Both the position numbers and the translations under genes were made by a program. 64,000 bases of DNA from Branchiostoma belcheri. Its lineage: Eukaryota > Chordata > Leptocardii > Amphioxiformes > Branchiostomatidae. Positions within the stretch are counted from its first letter, which is position 1, and each line of letters begins with the position of its first letter. This document shows, in pieces, positions 43,601 through 53,099 of this stretch. The DNA lies in NCBI RefSeq assembly GCF_001625305.1, contig NW_017804664.1:645753-709752 (forward strand), in the 5' to 3' direction. The notes below the pieces were generated by a model. It did not search any database and was not told the origin of the DNA. It saw only the letters and a program-made list of their open reading frames with translations.

Positions 43601-46600
43601 TTCAACAGGGGGCATCTCAACCCCAACCACATCAACGACCAGTCACCGGACGTGCAGGAGGGGACCTTCAGTTTTCTCAACGCAGCTCCACAGGTAAGGA
43701 TGTTGTGCCTGTAACCATGGTGACCATGGTAACCATAGCAACCATGGTAACCATAGCAAACATTGTAACCTTGGCAACCATGGTAACCATAGCAACCATG
43801 GTAACCATAGCAACCATTGTAACCTTGGCAACCATGGTAACCATAGCAACCATTGTCACCATAAAAACAGCATGTATTGTTTGCTATTGTTTGCCATTGC
43901 CGTTTTTTTCCTGACCAGGCGGCCGACTTTAACCAGTGCATATGGCAGCCGTACGAGTGCGCGGTCGGACTGCTCGCCGAGAGAGTCTTCACCCAGGCCA
44001 AACAGGCCGGATCTGACGTCAGGAGCATCTACGTCATCACCGGAACCAGACTTGGGCGCGGCCACAAGTGGCTGAAGGGGAGGGCAGCCATCCCGGACTT
44101 CTACTGGAAGGCCGTGTGCTACCCCGGGGACGAGGCGAAGGGCGTCGCGGCGTTCGCGTTCGGGTTCTACGGCGCCAACAGGAACTGCACGCGGGTGATG
44201 AAGACGCTGGACCTGCCGGAGTTCCAAGAGTGGCTGTACCGGGGGAGCTTCGACCCGGAGAGTCAGCTGTTCCCGGGGTCGGCGTGCGCGGGAAACGTGT
44301 CCGGATGGACCGACGAGAACGGAGACGGATTCGACGCGTTCGTGGAGAAGGTCACTCCGGAATGCCGGCATGATGAGCTCGCGGTCAGGTGCCCCGATCC
44401 GGACAGGGAGGCGTGTCAGAAGTAAGTAACACTGACGAGATGTATTGAAATATTGAAGTATTTAAAAGGCTATAGTTCAAGAGTTAGGTGTAACAAGTCG
44501 TTCAGTGTAATGTAGCCAGCTGCCGCCCCGCGTGCCTGCGAAGCTTGTATGTTACGCTGAAGGGCGGTTATACCGGCTATACCGATACAGAAGCTGGTGT
44601 GTTACCCCGAAGGGCGGTTATACCGGCTATACAGATACAGAAGCTGGTGTGTTACGCCGAAGGGCGGTTATACCGGCTATACAGATACAGAAGCTGGTGT
44701 GTTACGCCTAAAGGCGGTTATACCGGCTATACAGATACAGAAGCTGGTGTGTTACGCCGAAGGGCGGTTATACCGGATATACAGATACAGAAGCTGGTGT
44801 GTTACGCCGAAAGGCGGTTATACCGGCTAGACAGATACAGAAGCTGGTGTGATAGCGCTGAAGGGCGGTTATACCGGCTATACCGATACAGAAGCTGGTG
44901 TGTTACGCCGAAGGGCGGTTATACCGGCTATACAGATACAGAAGCTGGTGTGTTACGCCTAAAGGCGGTTATACCGGCTATACAGATACAGAAGCTGGTG
45001 TGTTACGCCGAAGGGCGGTTATACCGGCTATACAGATACAGATAGTAGTGTCTATACTGACCCTTGAAGGACATGAAGATGGTGGTAACAACATTAATTC
45101 TCGTATCAATGGGAAAATGGATATAAGGCCACATATCATATTATAAGTAGCAACAATGGCCAGGTTCCCACAAGTACAAGTTTCTGCTTCTAAAGACCAT
45201 CTGCCTTTTATCGTGGTAAAACGTGGTTAGATACAACAGCTGCTGAAAAGAGATGAGGCGTCGACGGGAAATGATTTATCAATCCGATGAAAATATTGAC
45301 GGAATGTAAAAAAAATGTATCACAAATATAACAACGCAAAAATAGGTACATATATAAGGGAATGCTTTGCTATTAGAAAAAATACCGAAACTTGTGATTA
45401 GCCCACTCGATTGTAACACTTTATCAAAGACTTGTGCTATCCCTTATTATTTGAATAATTATGATATAGATATGCTAGGTTTTATTCGACATTACGTCTT
45501 ATTCAACACACTTACTTTATTATTGTTACTCTCTTTATGTAGTTTGCCATACATTGTACCATGTGCGCAATAAAGTTCTCTATAAAGTTCTCTATAAGCA
45601 GTCTGTAAGATGTAACAGATTTATCACTTCCTCTGCACCCTCAGACCCACAAAGCCTGTAGCGCCCCCCGTCAGACCACAGGGTGACGTGCCTCCTCCAT
45701 CGATGTCACAAGGCGCGGAGAAGGTAATTCCTTTTGCTGGCGACGTACCGGCGGAAGTCAGGGCAGGGGAGAAATGCGACATGCTTAAAGGTAAGTGGTT
45801 TTCAGCAAAGTTTTACATAGCATCTCATACATGCCATTTTTTGCTGACAAGGATCGAATCTAATTTATCAGACAATGAAGTAATTTAAGCATGTACTAGT
45901 GATCGACTCTATGTAAGAACCACTTAACTATTGATAAAAACCTGTACCAGTGACCACCTCTACATAAGGACCACCTGGCCATTGATATACAGTCAAACCT
46001 GTGGTAGTGACCACCTCTATATAATTACCTCCTGGCCATTGATATACAGTCAAACCTGCAGTAGTGACCACCTCTATATAATGACCATCTGGCCATTGAT
46101 ATACAGTCAAACCTGTACTAGTGACTACCTCTACTACTGTCCAACCTTCAGCTGGCCATTGTGGCCACTTTTTTGATGGTCCCTTAGACTATTTTCCCTA
46201 TAGACCAGAGGACTGAGAATCCTATCTATATATAGAGGCAAACTGTGCCACTAATTCCAAACCTGTGTTCCCCCACAGTAACCGATGAAGCCCCAGTGGA
46301 ACAGTGCATGCAGCGCTGCACTAATAACTACTTATCCTGGCAGGAATGCACCAACTTCTTCGTCGGGACGCCGTGGCCACCAAGCAGCTACAGGTAGTTA
46401 GTAGCACTAGGACGTAACTTAGTTCTTTAACTCAACCACGGACACACGCACGCATACGCACGCACACACACGCACACACACACACACAGACGCACACGCA
46501 CACACACACACATACACACACACACACACACCACACACGCACACACACACACAGACGCACACAGACGCACACGCACACACACACACACAGAGACACCAGC

Positions 46601-49600
46601 TCCTCCAACTCTGTCCTGCCACTTGCTACATAATGTAACCCAACATCATAGGCTGCCTGCTACAGCGTCAATTACGCGACAGCCGTTTGCTATAGGTAAT
46701 TTACCTTTATAAGTTATGTGTTTAAAACGGAACAAGAAGAAACGAAGCAAAACAATAAGCTTTCTTTCCAACAGTGGGACGAATTAGGGACTTATTATAG
46801 CCAATATTTTAGGCTGACTCCATCAACCTTGGTCACGGAATTGACCCGTCTACTCTTGGAACGGGACGTCAGAGACACGTGACCGTAGTACTAGCGGGTC
46901 ATACGTGCCAGATAACTTGTGTCGCCCTCCGTCTCCGTTCAGGGTAGGAGACGTGGCGACACAAGTTATCTGGTACGTTTTCCTTCTGTAACGACAGGCA
47001 AATATATTTTCTTTCCACGTAGCGCTACGAATGCCGCCGCCTCCTGCCCGATCTGCCAGACGCAGGATAGCCGGTATACGGAAGTCCTGTTCGCCACCAG
47101 GTTTGATTGATTGATTTTATCAGTTTGCACATAAACAAAACAGACAATAATAATACAAAACAAGGATAAAACAGGTGCAGGAGGAGGGGAGAAGCATGGC
47201 ATGCTTATACAATGCCCTCCTCCTCTAAACTATACAAAATTAAATATAATAAATAAATGGAAATAATACAATAGAAAAAATGGAAATAATACAATAAGGA
47301 TGATCAAATAATGTACGGTATAAATTAATGACAATGAAGTAAGGTAATGTAAGTTACAGATAATGATTGGTATGAGTTAAAATAAGAGAACAACACTAAA
47401 TGGAACTACAAATGTACTACAGGTTCAACACTGAACTCCGGATTCCGGAATACACGGCCGACGCCATCATCAGGGCCCCACACGGTCTGGAGGACCCGCG
47501 TGATGACGACGGGTCGCTGTGGAACAGGGTCCAGCTAGGTAGGCTATGGGGTCTTGTCTTGTGTCATAATTCAATGGGTGCAGCTAAACGCACTGAGTAA
47601 AAGTAGGTAGGGTCTGAGGCATTTCTCATTAGAGTGATTTAAAAATGTGCCTTATGTTTTAGACGTCTTGTTGTATGTATCCTATTTTTGCTAAGGAAGC
47701 GTTTTGGACGTTGTAATCGCGACCGGTTTGACTTTCACTCCCAAATTTGAACCGCGCTAGAAGTCTGAAGTCATGTGTTTAAGGTATGTGGTCAGGAGAA
47801 GGCTGAACAGACGGAGATAAAATCGATGACTTGTTTTTTTTTATTCCAACATTTCATGACTAGAGGCGGTGACGGCACACTCAAGTTATATCAACTTATT
47901 TTATGCCACCACCAACGCAAAGGACAAATACAGGACAGCGCAATACTCATTTTTACTTGAGTCGTGTAGAGTGCCTTTCCCAAGGGCACAAGACCGGTGG
48001 CATGTCTGAACTCGAACCCATCTAGGTTCCGAGTCGAGCACGCTGCCGCTACGCCACACAACCCCACTTCGTTTGTTTGATTGATGTGGAGGAGGGCGAA
48101 GTCTGTCTTGTTGTGACGTGACCATTTTCTGTGTCTCGTAACGTCACCATTTTTGTATGGTCAGGTATTTTAACGTCGCCATTTTGTGTGTGTCCACAGG
48201 TCTCTGCTCTTCCACGTTCCACGACCACATCAGTAAAGAGTGCGACCTCCCGGAGACGTGGTGGTGGGGCGTGACGAAGGTGTCCTCCCGCTCGTGTCGC
48301 CTCCCGTCAGACATGTACCTGCAGGTTAATATAATTTTTATTCACGTGGATTTATGAGCATTAAGACTAGGCCCGAGACCTGCATTGGTCTGTCTTGCGC
48401 TCTCGCGAGATTACCCCACTCCGTGAACAAGATGGACTGATAGCCATCGAAAATTTGGAGGTTAGTATCCTTATCCTTCCAAGTTGTCACTGATGAAAGA
48501 ATTCACTAGAAACTGTATCTATACGTGACAAATGAATCTCTTCACCGATGAAATAACCTGTTGTTCATTAATACCCGACAGGAGTGCGGTGACTGCCAGG
48601 GCCTTGATGATGACTATGACGGGTGTGGGGGTTACGCGGACAGGGGACATCTCAACCCCAACGCCATCAATAACCGGGACGAGGCGTCGCGAGAAGCAAC
48701 CTTCAGCTTCATCAACGTCGCACCACAGGTAGGTAAAACATGTTGTATGTACTACAGATATAGGTTAGTCGGTATTAGACAATCTGACGTCAATGCAAAA
48801 AACACGCGAAATGTATTACTAAATGGACACATTGACAGACATTAGGCTGGGTAAATCTTACGATAAAATCGAAGGCATACAATGTTAACGCATTGCCAGA
48901 GGTTAGGATGGAAATTGGCTTCCTTTGACCATAACATTAATGTAGAACTTCGATCTTAAGACACAAAATGCTCGTATTGGAGTTATAGCTTTTGTGTGAC
49001 TGAATCAGCGTACAGTACCGTGGTACTTTTACATGAAAACTCCTGTGATAGCTTGTACACATATGGTGACTATTAACAGTGTATACAGATGAAAATGTCA
49101 AGCTGCAACTGAGGTAATTGTGAATGCCAACAGATCCACCCATTTATGGGATTGTACGGCCTGTCTCTAATTATTGATAGATTTCTTCTTTTTGCCTTTC
49201 TCTTTTACCTAGTATTTCAGTTCTATTTAGTTAAATGTTATATTGCATTTTCCCGTTTCTATCTTGCATTTCCCCCTTCTCTGGCCAGGATCCGAGTTTT
49301 AACCGGCACGTGTGGGAGAGTTTTGAGGAGAAGGTTCGGTACAAGGCGGAGGAAGTCTACCGAAACGCCGACGCTGCCGGCTCTGATCACAAGACGCTGT
49401 ACGTCATCACGGGCACCAAGACGGGCCCTGGGCACGAGTGGCTGAAGGGCCGGGTGGCCTTCCCGGATTACTTCTGGAAGGCCGTGTGCTACCCCGGGGA
49501 CGAGAGCTCGGGCCTGCGGCCGTTCGGGGTTGGGTTCTACGGGAGGAACGTCGACTTTACCGAGGTGGAGAACATGGTTTCTCTGCCCCTGCCCGAGTTC

Positions 49601-49696
49601 GACAAATGGCTGTACGACGGCGGGAACGAGCACATCTTCCAAGGCTCCGTCTGCGCTACAGATCATGTAGATAAATGGTACATAGAGAATGAATAG
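37615..49696 (+). CDS. DNase II-like / double ENDOD1-type endonuclease fusion protein
   Basis: Nineteen exons: 37615-37711, 38334-38443, 39034-39159, 39285-39396, 39799-39923, 40357-40563, 41020-41178, 41759-41961, 42155-42195, 42661-42954, 43413-43693, 43919-44421, 45645-45790, 46279-46393, 47023-47100, 47423-47538, 48200-48324, 48582-48728, 49289-49696. All phases agree and the sum is 1131 codons. Residues 1-32 give a signal peptide or anchor ([17 protein letters not shown]). Residues 33-335 are DNase II-like, 336-395 a basic Lys-rich linker, 395-752 nuclease domain 1, 753-800 a Pro-rich linker, and 802-1130 nuclease domain 2. It is probably secreted or lysosomal and handles nucleic acid. 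Exon 6 (40357-40563) is the least certain, with a low-complexity [15 protein letters not shown] stretch. Two separate genes remain possible, but no stop or new start divides them. Confidence 0.8.
38121..38333 (+). repeat. 41-base tandem array of splice acceptor plus exon start
   Basis: Six copies of CTGAGCAGATCTGACGT at 38121, 38162, 38203, 38244, 38285 and 38326, spacing exactly 41. The last is the actual acceptor and start of exon 2 of the nuclease fusion gene (AG then ATCTGACGTGCCATGG, coding DLTCHG). The upstream copies would read DLTYHG and run into a stop at the next unit. One copy has AATAG for AGCAG. Confidence 0.9.
38539..38740. mobile_element. MITE in intron 2 of the nuclease fusion gene
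   Basis: Inverted ends TACCAGGCTTCGGGAGGCGG and the complement of CCGCCTTCCTAAGCCTGGTA, with an inner foldback around CCAGGGGAGTTGGTCCGCT. A short palindrome GGTAGAGGCTAGCCTCTACC follows directly at 38737-38758. Confidence 0.75.
39910..40220 (+). repeat. tandem duplication of an exon-intron junction
   Basis: The end of coding exon 5 and the start of its intron (GAGGC, CACTGGGTCAGTACA, then the CATGCAGAATCGAATGCC segment) recur about 170 bases downstream at 40084-40220, with moderate divergence. The second copy has a good donor context but no acceptor nearby, so it is probably intronic. Confidence 0.75.
41591..41670. mobile_element. short foldback element
   Basis: AACCTATTATAGCTCCCGAG and its complement are separated by a TCTTTGTGGAGA loop, with a TAGCCTGGTTACC start. 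It is a shorter relative of 28198-28309 and lies about 90 bases before the exon-8 acceptor of the nuclease gene. Confidence 0.65.
42340..42660 (+). repeat. triplicated acceptor/exon start with (ATTG)n spacers
   Basis: Three copies of CCCCAG, TGACAG and a GAGCAG...TGCTC(G/C)TACCAGA(A/G)CAG segment begin near 42394, 42524 and 42661, spaced about 130-136. Only the third continues into a full exon. Copy 2 has an in-frame TAA, and copy 1 runs out of homology after about 65 bases. (ATTG)n tracts lie between copies. Confidence 0.85.
42955..43215 (+). repeat. about 21-base minisatellite just after a splice donor
   Basis: GGGTGGGTTACCGTTAGCGA and then GGGTGGGTCGGTCAGTGAGCT units begin 20 bases after the donor of exon 10 and fill the first part of the intron. 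Confidence 0.9.
43709..43860 (+). repeat. 18-base minisatellite (AACCATGGTAACCATAGC)n
   Basis: About eight units with CATTGTAACCTTGGC variants, starting shortly after the donor of exon 11. Each unit holds palindromic CCATGG and GGTAACC-like sites. Confidence 0.92.
44551..45041 (+). repeat. 50-base minisatellite, ten units, open in every forward frame
   Basis: Units start at 44551, 44601, 44651, 44701, 44751, 44801, 44851 (51 bases), 44902, 44952 and 45002. Consensus: GTTACGCCGAAGGGCGGTTA then TACCGGCTATACAGATACAG and AAGCTGGTGT. Since 50 is not a multiple of three, one reading frame cycles through all three phases, and no stop appears in 166 codons. It sits in intron 12 of the nuclease gene, about 130 bases after the donor; no acceptor suggests it is coding. 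Confidence 0.95.
45520..45600 (+). mobile_element. probable LINE 3' tail
   Basis: CATACATTGTACCATGTGCG then CAATAAAGTTCTCTATAAAG with a repeated AAAGTTCTCTAT tail. Related to 11180-11262. Body not recognised. Confidence 0.5.
45937..46140 (-). repeat. 57-base satellite, about four units
   Basis: TAGTGACCACCTCTATATAA, then CTGGCCATTGATATACAGTC, recurs with a 57-base period (for example 46005 and 46062). It is the reverse complement of the family at 5227-5405. Located in intron 13 of the nuclease gene. Confidence 0.9.
46441..46592 (+). repeat. (CA)n microsatellite
   Basis: Interrupted (CA)n with ACGCACACA and AGACGCACA variants in intron 14 of the nuclease gene. Confidence 0.95.
46590..46775 (+). 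repeat. dispersed interspersed repeat, copy e
   Basis: CTGCCACTTGCTACATAATG, TAACCCAACATCATAGGCTG and an A-rich AAGAAGAAACGAAGCAAAAC tail match copy a at 8540-8655. It follows the CA tract. Confidence 0.6.
46904..46978. repeat. 75-base hairpin palindrome
   Basis: ACGTGCCAGATAACTTGTGT pairs with the segment ending ACACAAGTTATCTGGTACGT around a CCGTCTCC...GGAGACG core. It is probably a minimal foldback element in intron 14, about 45 bases before the acceptor of exon 15. Confidence 0.7.
47103..47300 (-). mobile_element. possible retrotransposon 3' end
   Basis: AT-rich segment starting TTGATTGATTTTATCAGTTT and rich in AATAATACAA on plus. It resembles the reverse complement of a retroelement A-rich tail. 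No coding part; class uncertain. It lies directly after the donor of exon 15. Confidence 0.3.
47865..48072 (-). mobile_element. tRNA-derived SINE
   Basis: On the minus strand the head reads GTGGCGTAGCGGCAGCGTGC then TCGACTC...ATGGGTTCGAGTTC, with A-box-like and B-box (GGTTCGAGTTC) Pol III promoter elements in tRNA order. It is followed by the conserved CTTGTGCCCTTGGGAAAGGC then ACT body seen in many marine-invertebrate SINEs. Located in intron 16 of the nuclease gene, antisense. Confidence 0.78.
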
Positions 49697-50120
49697 TGGC
49701 TTTACAGCCATAGCCACAATACCTATTACAACGTGAATCCTCTATGGGCTTTGTCTATAAGATATATACGGCTCCTTTTGTGCTACTGATAAGGGAACGA
49801 GCACATATTTCAGGGCTCCGTCTGCGCTACAGATCATGTAGATAAATGGTACATAGACAATGAATAGTGTCACTAGCTACAATGCTTAGGCTAATCGTAT
49901 CCTTTCGCTGTATGATGGCAGTTTTAAGATTGCATTTTACACAGTTTTGTTTGTGCTACTGACGAAGAGAAATATTGCATAGAGAGAGAATAGCTTTGCA
50001 GTAACTACGATGCTTACGCTGGTCATATCCCTTTCCCTGTAACATGGCAGATGGAAGACATTTTGTGCGGTTTTTGTTTGCGCTAACGACGCAGAGAAAT
50101 GGTACATAGAAAACAGATGT
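49626..50120 (+). repeat. tandem degenerate copies of the last exon end of the nuclease gene
   Basis: The last ~75 coding bases and the bases after the stop (GAACGAGCACAT...GGCTCCGTCTGCGCTACAGA, TCATGTAGATAAATGGTACA, AATGAATAG) recur at about 49794-49868 with near identity. Two more diverged copies lie near 49945-49993 and 50075-50115 (GAAATATTGCATAGAGAGAG; GAAATGGTACATAGAAAAC). Copies lie in the 3' UTR or flank. Confidence 0.82.
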
Positions 50121-50124
50121 GTTT

Positions 50125-51240
50125 GGTAGTCTAAGCTTGAGGGAGTGTTTGAATCTGTAATGCAAAGCCGATATCATCAGTCTTTAGTGTAACTCAAAGG
50201 TACGTGGCGGCACTGACTACGTCATATCGAAAAATGTGTCACTTTATTTTACATATAGCTCTAGTTATCTGCCGTACTTGGTGGTAACGGAATCTACTCT
50301 GTGATAGTCCTTAGCTTTTGAACACATCAATGCACGGATATTACGTTTTAAGACTGTTTTAGAAATATTTTGTATTTTAGCGCTGACCATCAATCATGGT
50401 CTTCCGAATTATTTTTACAACACGAGCAAAGCAGAAAGCTAATGGTTGCCGTTGGCGATGTAAATAACTATATTACATATAGGTAAATCTTTTTGTATTG
50501 TTGGATAAATACCAAATTTGCGAAATAAGCGGGAAATAAAACAGGTCGAAAATGACACAAGTCACAACTTGTATCCTTTGTGATTTGTTGCCTAGCTAAG
50601 CGTACTGTCTTTCTCCATACGCCCAGAATCTTTTTTTCAAAAACGGATGAAGACTCATCTCAAACTGGGTTACATACACACAGTACCTTACGATCAGCAA
50701 AATGATAAGATATGAGGTTCAGAATATCTTAAATGGAACCAAATCATACATTACAAACTATGTACACAGTACTACGCACCTGTGCAGTACCTGTAATTTA
50801 GAACTAGGCATCTTCAATGTTTAAACTTACAGTAAAAAAGATACCAATGCTCCGTAGATCATACGCAGAAAATTTGTTTTCTTTGCAATTAGTTTGAACA
50901 TAATTATTTTCTGCAAATGAGAACGGTTGCCACCGATCAGAACATTGCATTACATGAGCACAAACAGCCCAGCGAAGCATGTATGGCAAATGTACCGACC
51001 TATGACCTTATGCTTGTACCCGTCTGTATACGCACATAACCTTATCCAATTACATAACAGTCAGACCATACCATCTGTTTAAATAATGGCAGTAATGTGT
51101 AATATAACAATCCCCTTTCTTTCGCGTTCATGAAACTAAACTTCTGCAAGTCTCTACAGAACTGATTAGCCTGTCTCAAACATTTATGGAAGACTCTCGT
51201 AGCCCGTAAGAAGTCGTAAACAGGAAGATATTTTGGGGAC
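50125..51240. other. no recognisable gene; possible polyadenylation signal at 50535
   Basis: AATAAA at 50535-50540 could end the nuclease transcript, which would make a 3' UTR of about 850 bases. Otherwise AT-rich sequence with no recognised feature. Confidence 0.35.
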
Positions 51241-51680
51241 AGTATGGCAGGTAGACCTCCAGGTGTGGCCGAGCCTTTTGTTCTTGAGTAAACTGCATGG
51301 TGCTAGCCTCCTTCGCAGACTTGTAGGATGCAGTGTTTTTATTATTATTATTTTTTCGGTGAGCGACGGGAGTTAAGCCGCGAAGGGACGATTTTGCCGC
51401 CGAGGGAGTTTTGTCGCTCCCGGCAAAACTTCCTCGACGGCAAAATCGTCCCTCCGCGGCTTAACTCCCGTCGCTCACCAAAAAATAAATACCGCACCCT
51501 AATAGTCTGCGAAGGAGGCTAGCATGGTGCAACGTTACGCCTTACCCCCATAGAAAAACAGACAAAGACGCCAGTGTTACGTTACGTTCCCCATTTTCTC
51601 CTGCGTCACACGTACACCCGTTACTGAACACCCAACGTCAGTGTGAAAGGTTGAAGATTTTCCTCATAAAAGGTGAGTAA
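51241..51680 (+). repeat. dispersed segment, copy 1 (split by a foldback element)
   Basis: GGTAGACCTCCAGGTGTGGC, CGAGCCTTTTGTT, then ACGTTACGCCTTACCCCCAT, CCAGTGTTACGTTACGTTCC and CAACGTCAGTG. Copies 2 (52880-53095) and 3 (54268-54655) share the order. Similarity between copies 1 and 2 continues at lower level to about 52030 and 53380. Confidence 0.8.
51303..51522. mobile_element. foldback transposon with 7-base target duplication
   Basis: Ends CTAGCCTCCTTCGCAGAC and the perfect complement. Inside is a second hairpin of about 65 bases per arm (GGTGAGCGACGGGAGTTAAG outward, complement on the other side). The direct repeat CATGGTG flanks it, and copy 3 of the host segment has a single CATGGTG at the same point, giving an empty-site comparison. 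Confidence 0.88.
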
Positions 51681-51684
51681 CAAA

Positions 51685-52855
51685 TGCATTTTATTACCTC
51701 TAGTTCTTTTTTACCTCATCATTACGTACATAGCCACTGTGTGTTCTCAGTAGCATGCATAGAATCTATTTAAACAATGGTAAAGACGTAACATTTTTGG
51801 ACCAGCAGAAAAATTCAAATTCCTACACAGAGTAGAAAAAATACAACATATAAACCTCATAAAAAGCATTCAAATCAAATTACATGATATTTGATAAACT
51901 GCAAGTCATAGAAAGAATGGAGGAAAGTGGACTATTTTCATAACATGATAACTAGAGGCAGTCTGAGCAACGCACAGGGATCCTAACACTCACTGAAGAT
52001 TTAACGGTAAACAAACGTGTGAACTTCATAGCAACAATCAAAGCCATGCAGCATCCCAATAATATTCCAGCAATCCCATGGAACTCCTAATCTACGTGTA
52101 AGGCCACCAAATTTTGAGAGGACATGGATTAAAACGAAGTCATTATGGCTAAACAAAAATCATAGTCAATGTATAAACATGTTGTCCAACAATAACTGGA
52201 CATCTGCAGAATTGAAGATAGGATATAAAAAACTATTGTCTATTGCTAAAAACACCCTCTAACGTAAACACACACAGCCAACACTGGGTGGTAAATCCCT
52301 GACGTATCGCTTTTTGGTACTCTCCAGAAACTTATCCAATAACACAACAGTCAAATCATTCAATCAATCTGTTTAAATGGGGGAACAAGTCAGTTATATT
52401 AAAAAATCTTCGTCGTATGTATTAAACTGTACTTTAATATATCTCCCCAAGGCGATCTGGGGCCAGTAAAACTTATTTGATTGTTAAAGTCAATTTTCTG
52501 GTAATTTTGTAATGTAGTAAGTTAATCCCATCCCATAGCATACTAATATCTGTGAGGTAAACAAATGCGATGTCGCTAATAGTTGCTTGTTTGATTGTTA
52601 AAGACCACGACGATTGTTTCATGTCAGGTTGGGTCTAACTATTTACTGGTGGTACCAAAAATCACTCCTTACGTAGCTTGATTTTGGGGTATTTCCAATA
52701 CTTCAGGCATGACAAAAATGTGGTAAGAAATGGCAGTAAATGTCTATATTAGACATATTTCCTCATCCAGAATTCTTTTTGGGGGTTTTGTGGCCATGAA
52801 ATTACATTGGATGAAGCCGTAAACAAGAGAACTTTTGTGTGTGTGTGGGGGGGGG
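51685..52855. other. no recognisable gene
   Basis: AT-rich unique-looking sequence between copies of the dispersed segment. No exon, RNA or transposon signature recognised. Confidence 0.45.
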
Positions 52856-52875
52856 NNNNNNNNNNNNNNNNNNNN
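52856..52875. other. 20-N assembly gap inside a G homopolymer
   Basis: Exactly 20 N flanked by G-runs (GTGTGTGGGGGGGGG left, GGGGGGG right). The true length is unknown; a sequencing failure at a poly-G is likely. Confidence 0.95.
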
Positions 52876-52879
52876 GGGG

Positions 52880-53095
52880 GGGGCAATATGGCAGCCAGAC
52901 CTCCAGGTGTGGTCGAGCCTTTTGTTATGGTGTACGTTACGCCTTACCCCCATAGAAACACTGTCAAAGACACCAGTGTTCCGTTACGTTCCCCATTATG
53001 CCTTGAGGTAACACATACCGTACACCTGTTACAGCCCCGACTCAACACACAACGTCAGTGGGGAAAAGAGGAAGACTTCCTTCTTCTGACGGTGA
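52880..53095 (+). repeat. dispersed segment, copy 2
   Basis: Uninterrupted copy: GCAGCCAGACCTCCAGGTGT, TTACGCCTTACCCCCATAGA, CAGTGTTCCGTTACGTTCCC, ACAACGTCAGTGGGG. It serves as the empty site for the insertion in copy 3. Confidence 0.8.
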
Positions 53096-53099
53096 GTAT

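Larger units (their letters stand above)
42661..44421 (+). other. first DNA/RNA non-specific endonuclease domain (ENDOD1-like)
   Basis: Exons 10-12, residues about 394-752. Landmarks are [18 protein letters not shown], a CLVCQT pair, [13 protein letters not shown], the active-site region [12 protein letters not shown] (556-559 NRGH), [33 protein letters not shown] and [15 protein letters not shown]. The family motif is DRGH; here Asp is Asn while the catalytic His is kept. Several cysteines suggest extracellular disulphides. Domain 2 keeps DRGH, so the first domain may be weakened or altered. Confidence 0.85.
46279..49696 (+). other. second DNA/RNA non-specific endonuclease domain (ENDOD1-like)
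   Basis: Exons 14-19, residues about 802-1130. It parallels domain 1: [53 protein letters not shown] (966-969 DRGH intact), [33 protein letters not shown] and [15 protein letters not shown]. The C-terminus lacks the extra ~40 residues of domain 1. Three introns are present here that domain 1 lacks (after exons 14, 15 and 17), so the duplicated halves have changed intron content. The intact DRGH makes this the likely catalytic half. Confidence 0.87.

Noticed and set aside
44551..45041. CRISPR-like regular array
   Set aside because: Units are contiguous without unique spacers, and the host is eukaryotic; it is a minisatellite.
48000..48060. Functional tRNA gene
   Set aside because: It has A/B-box-like motifs but lacks a proper acceptor stem and cloverleaf, and continues into a SINE body.
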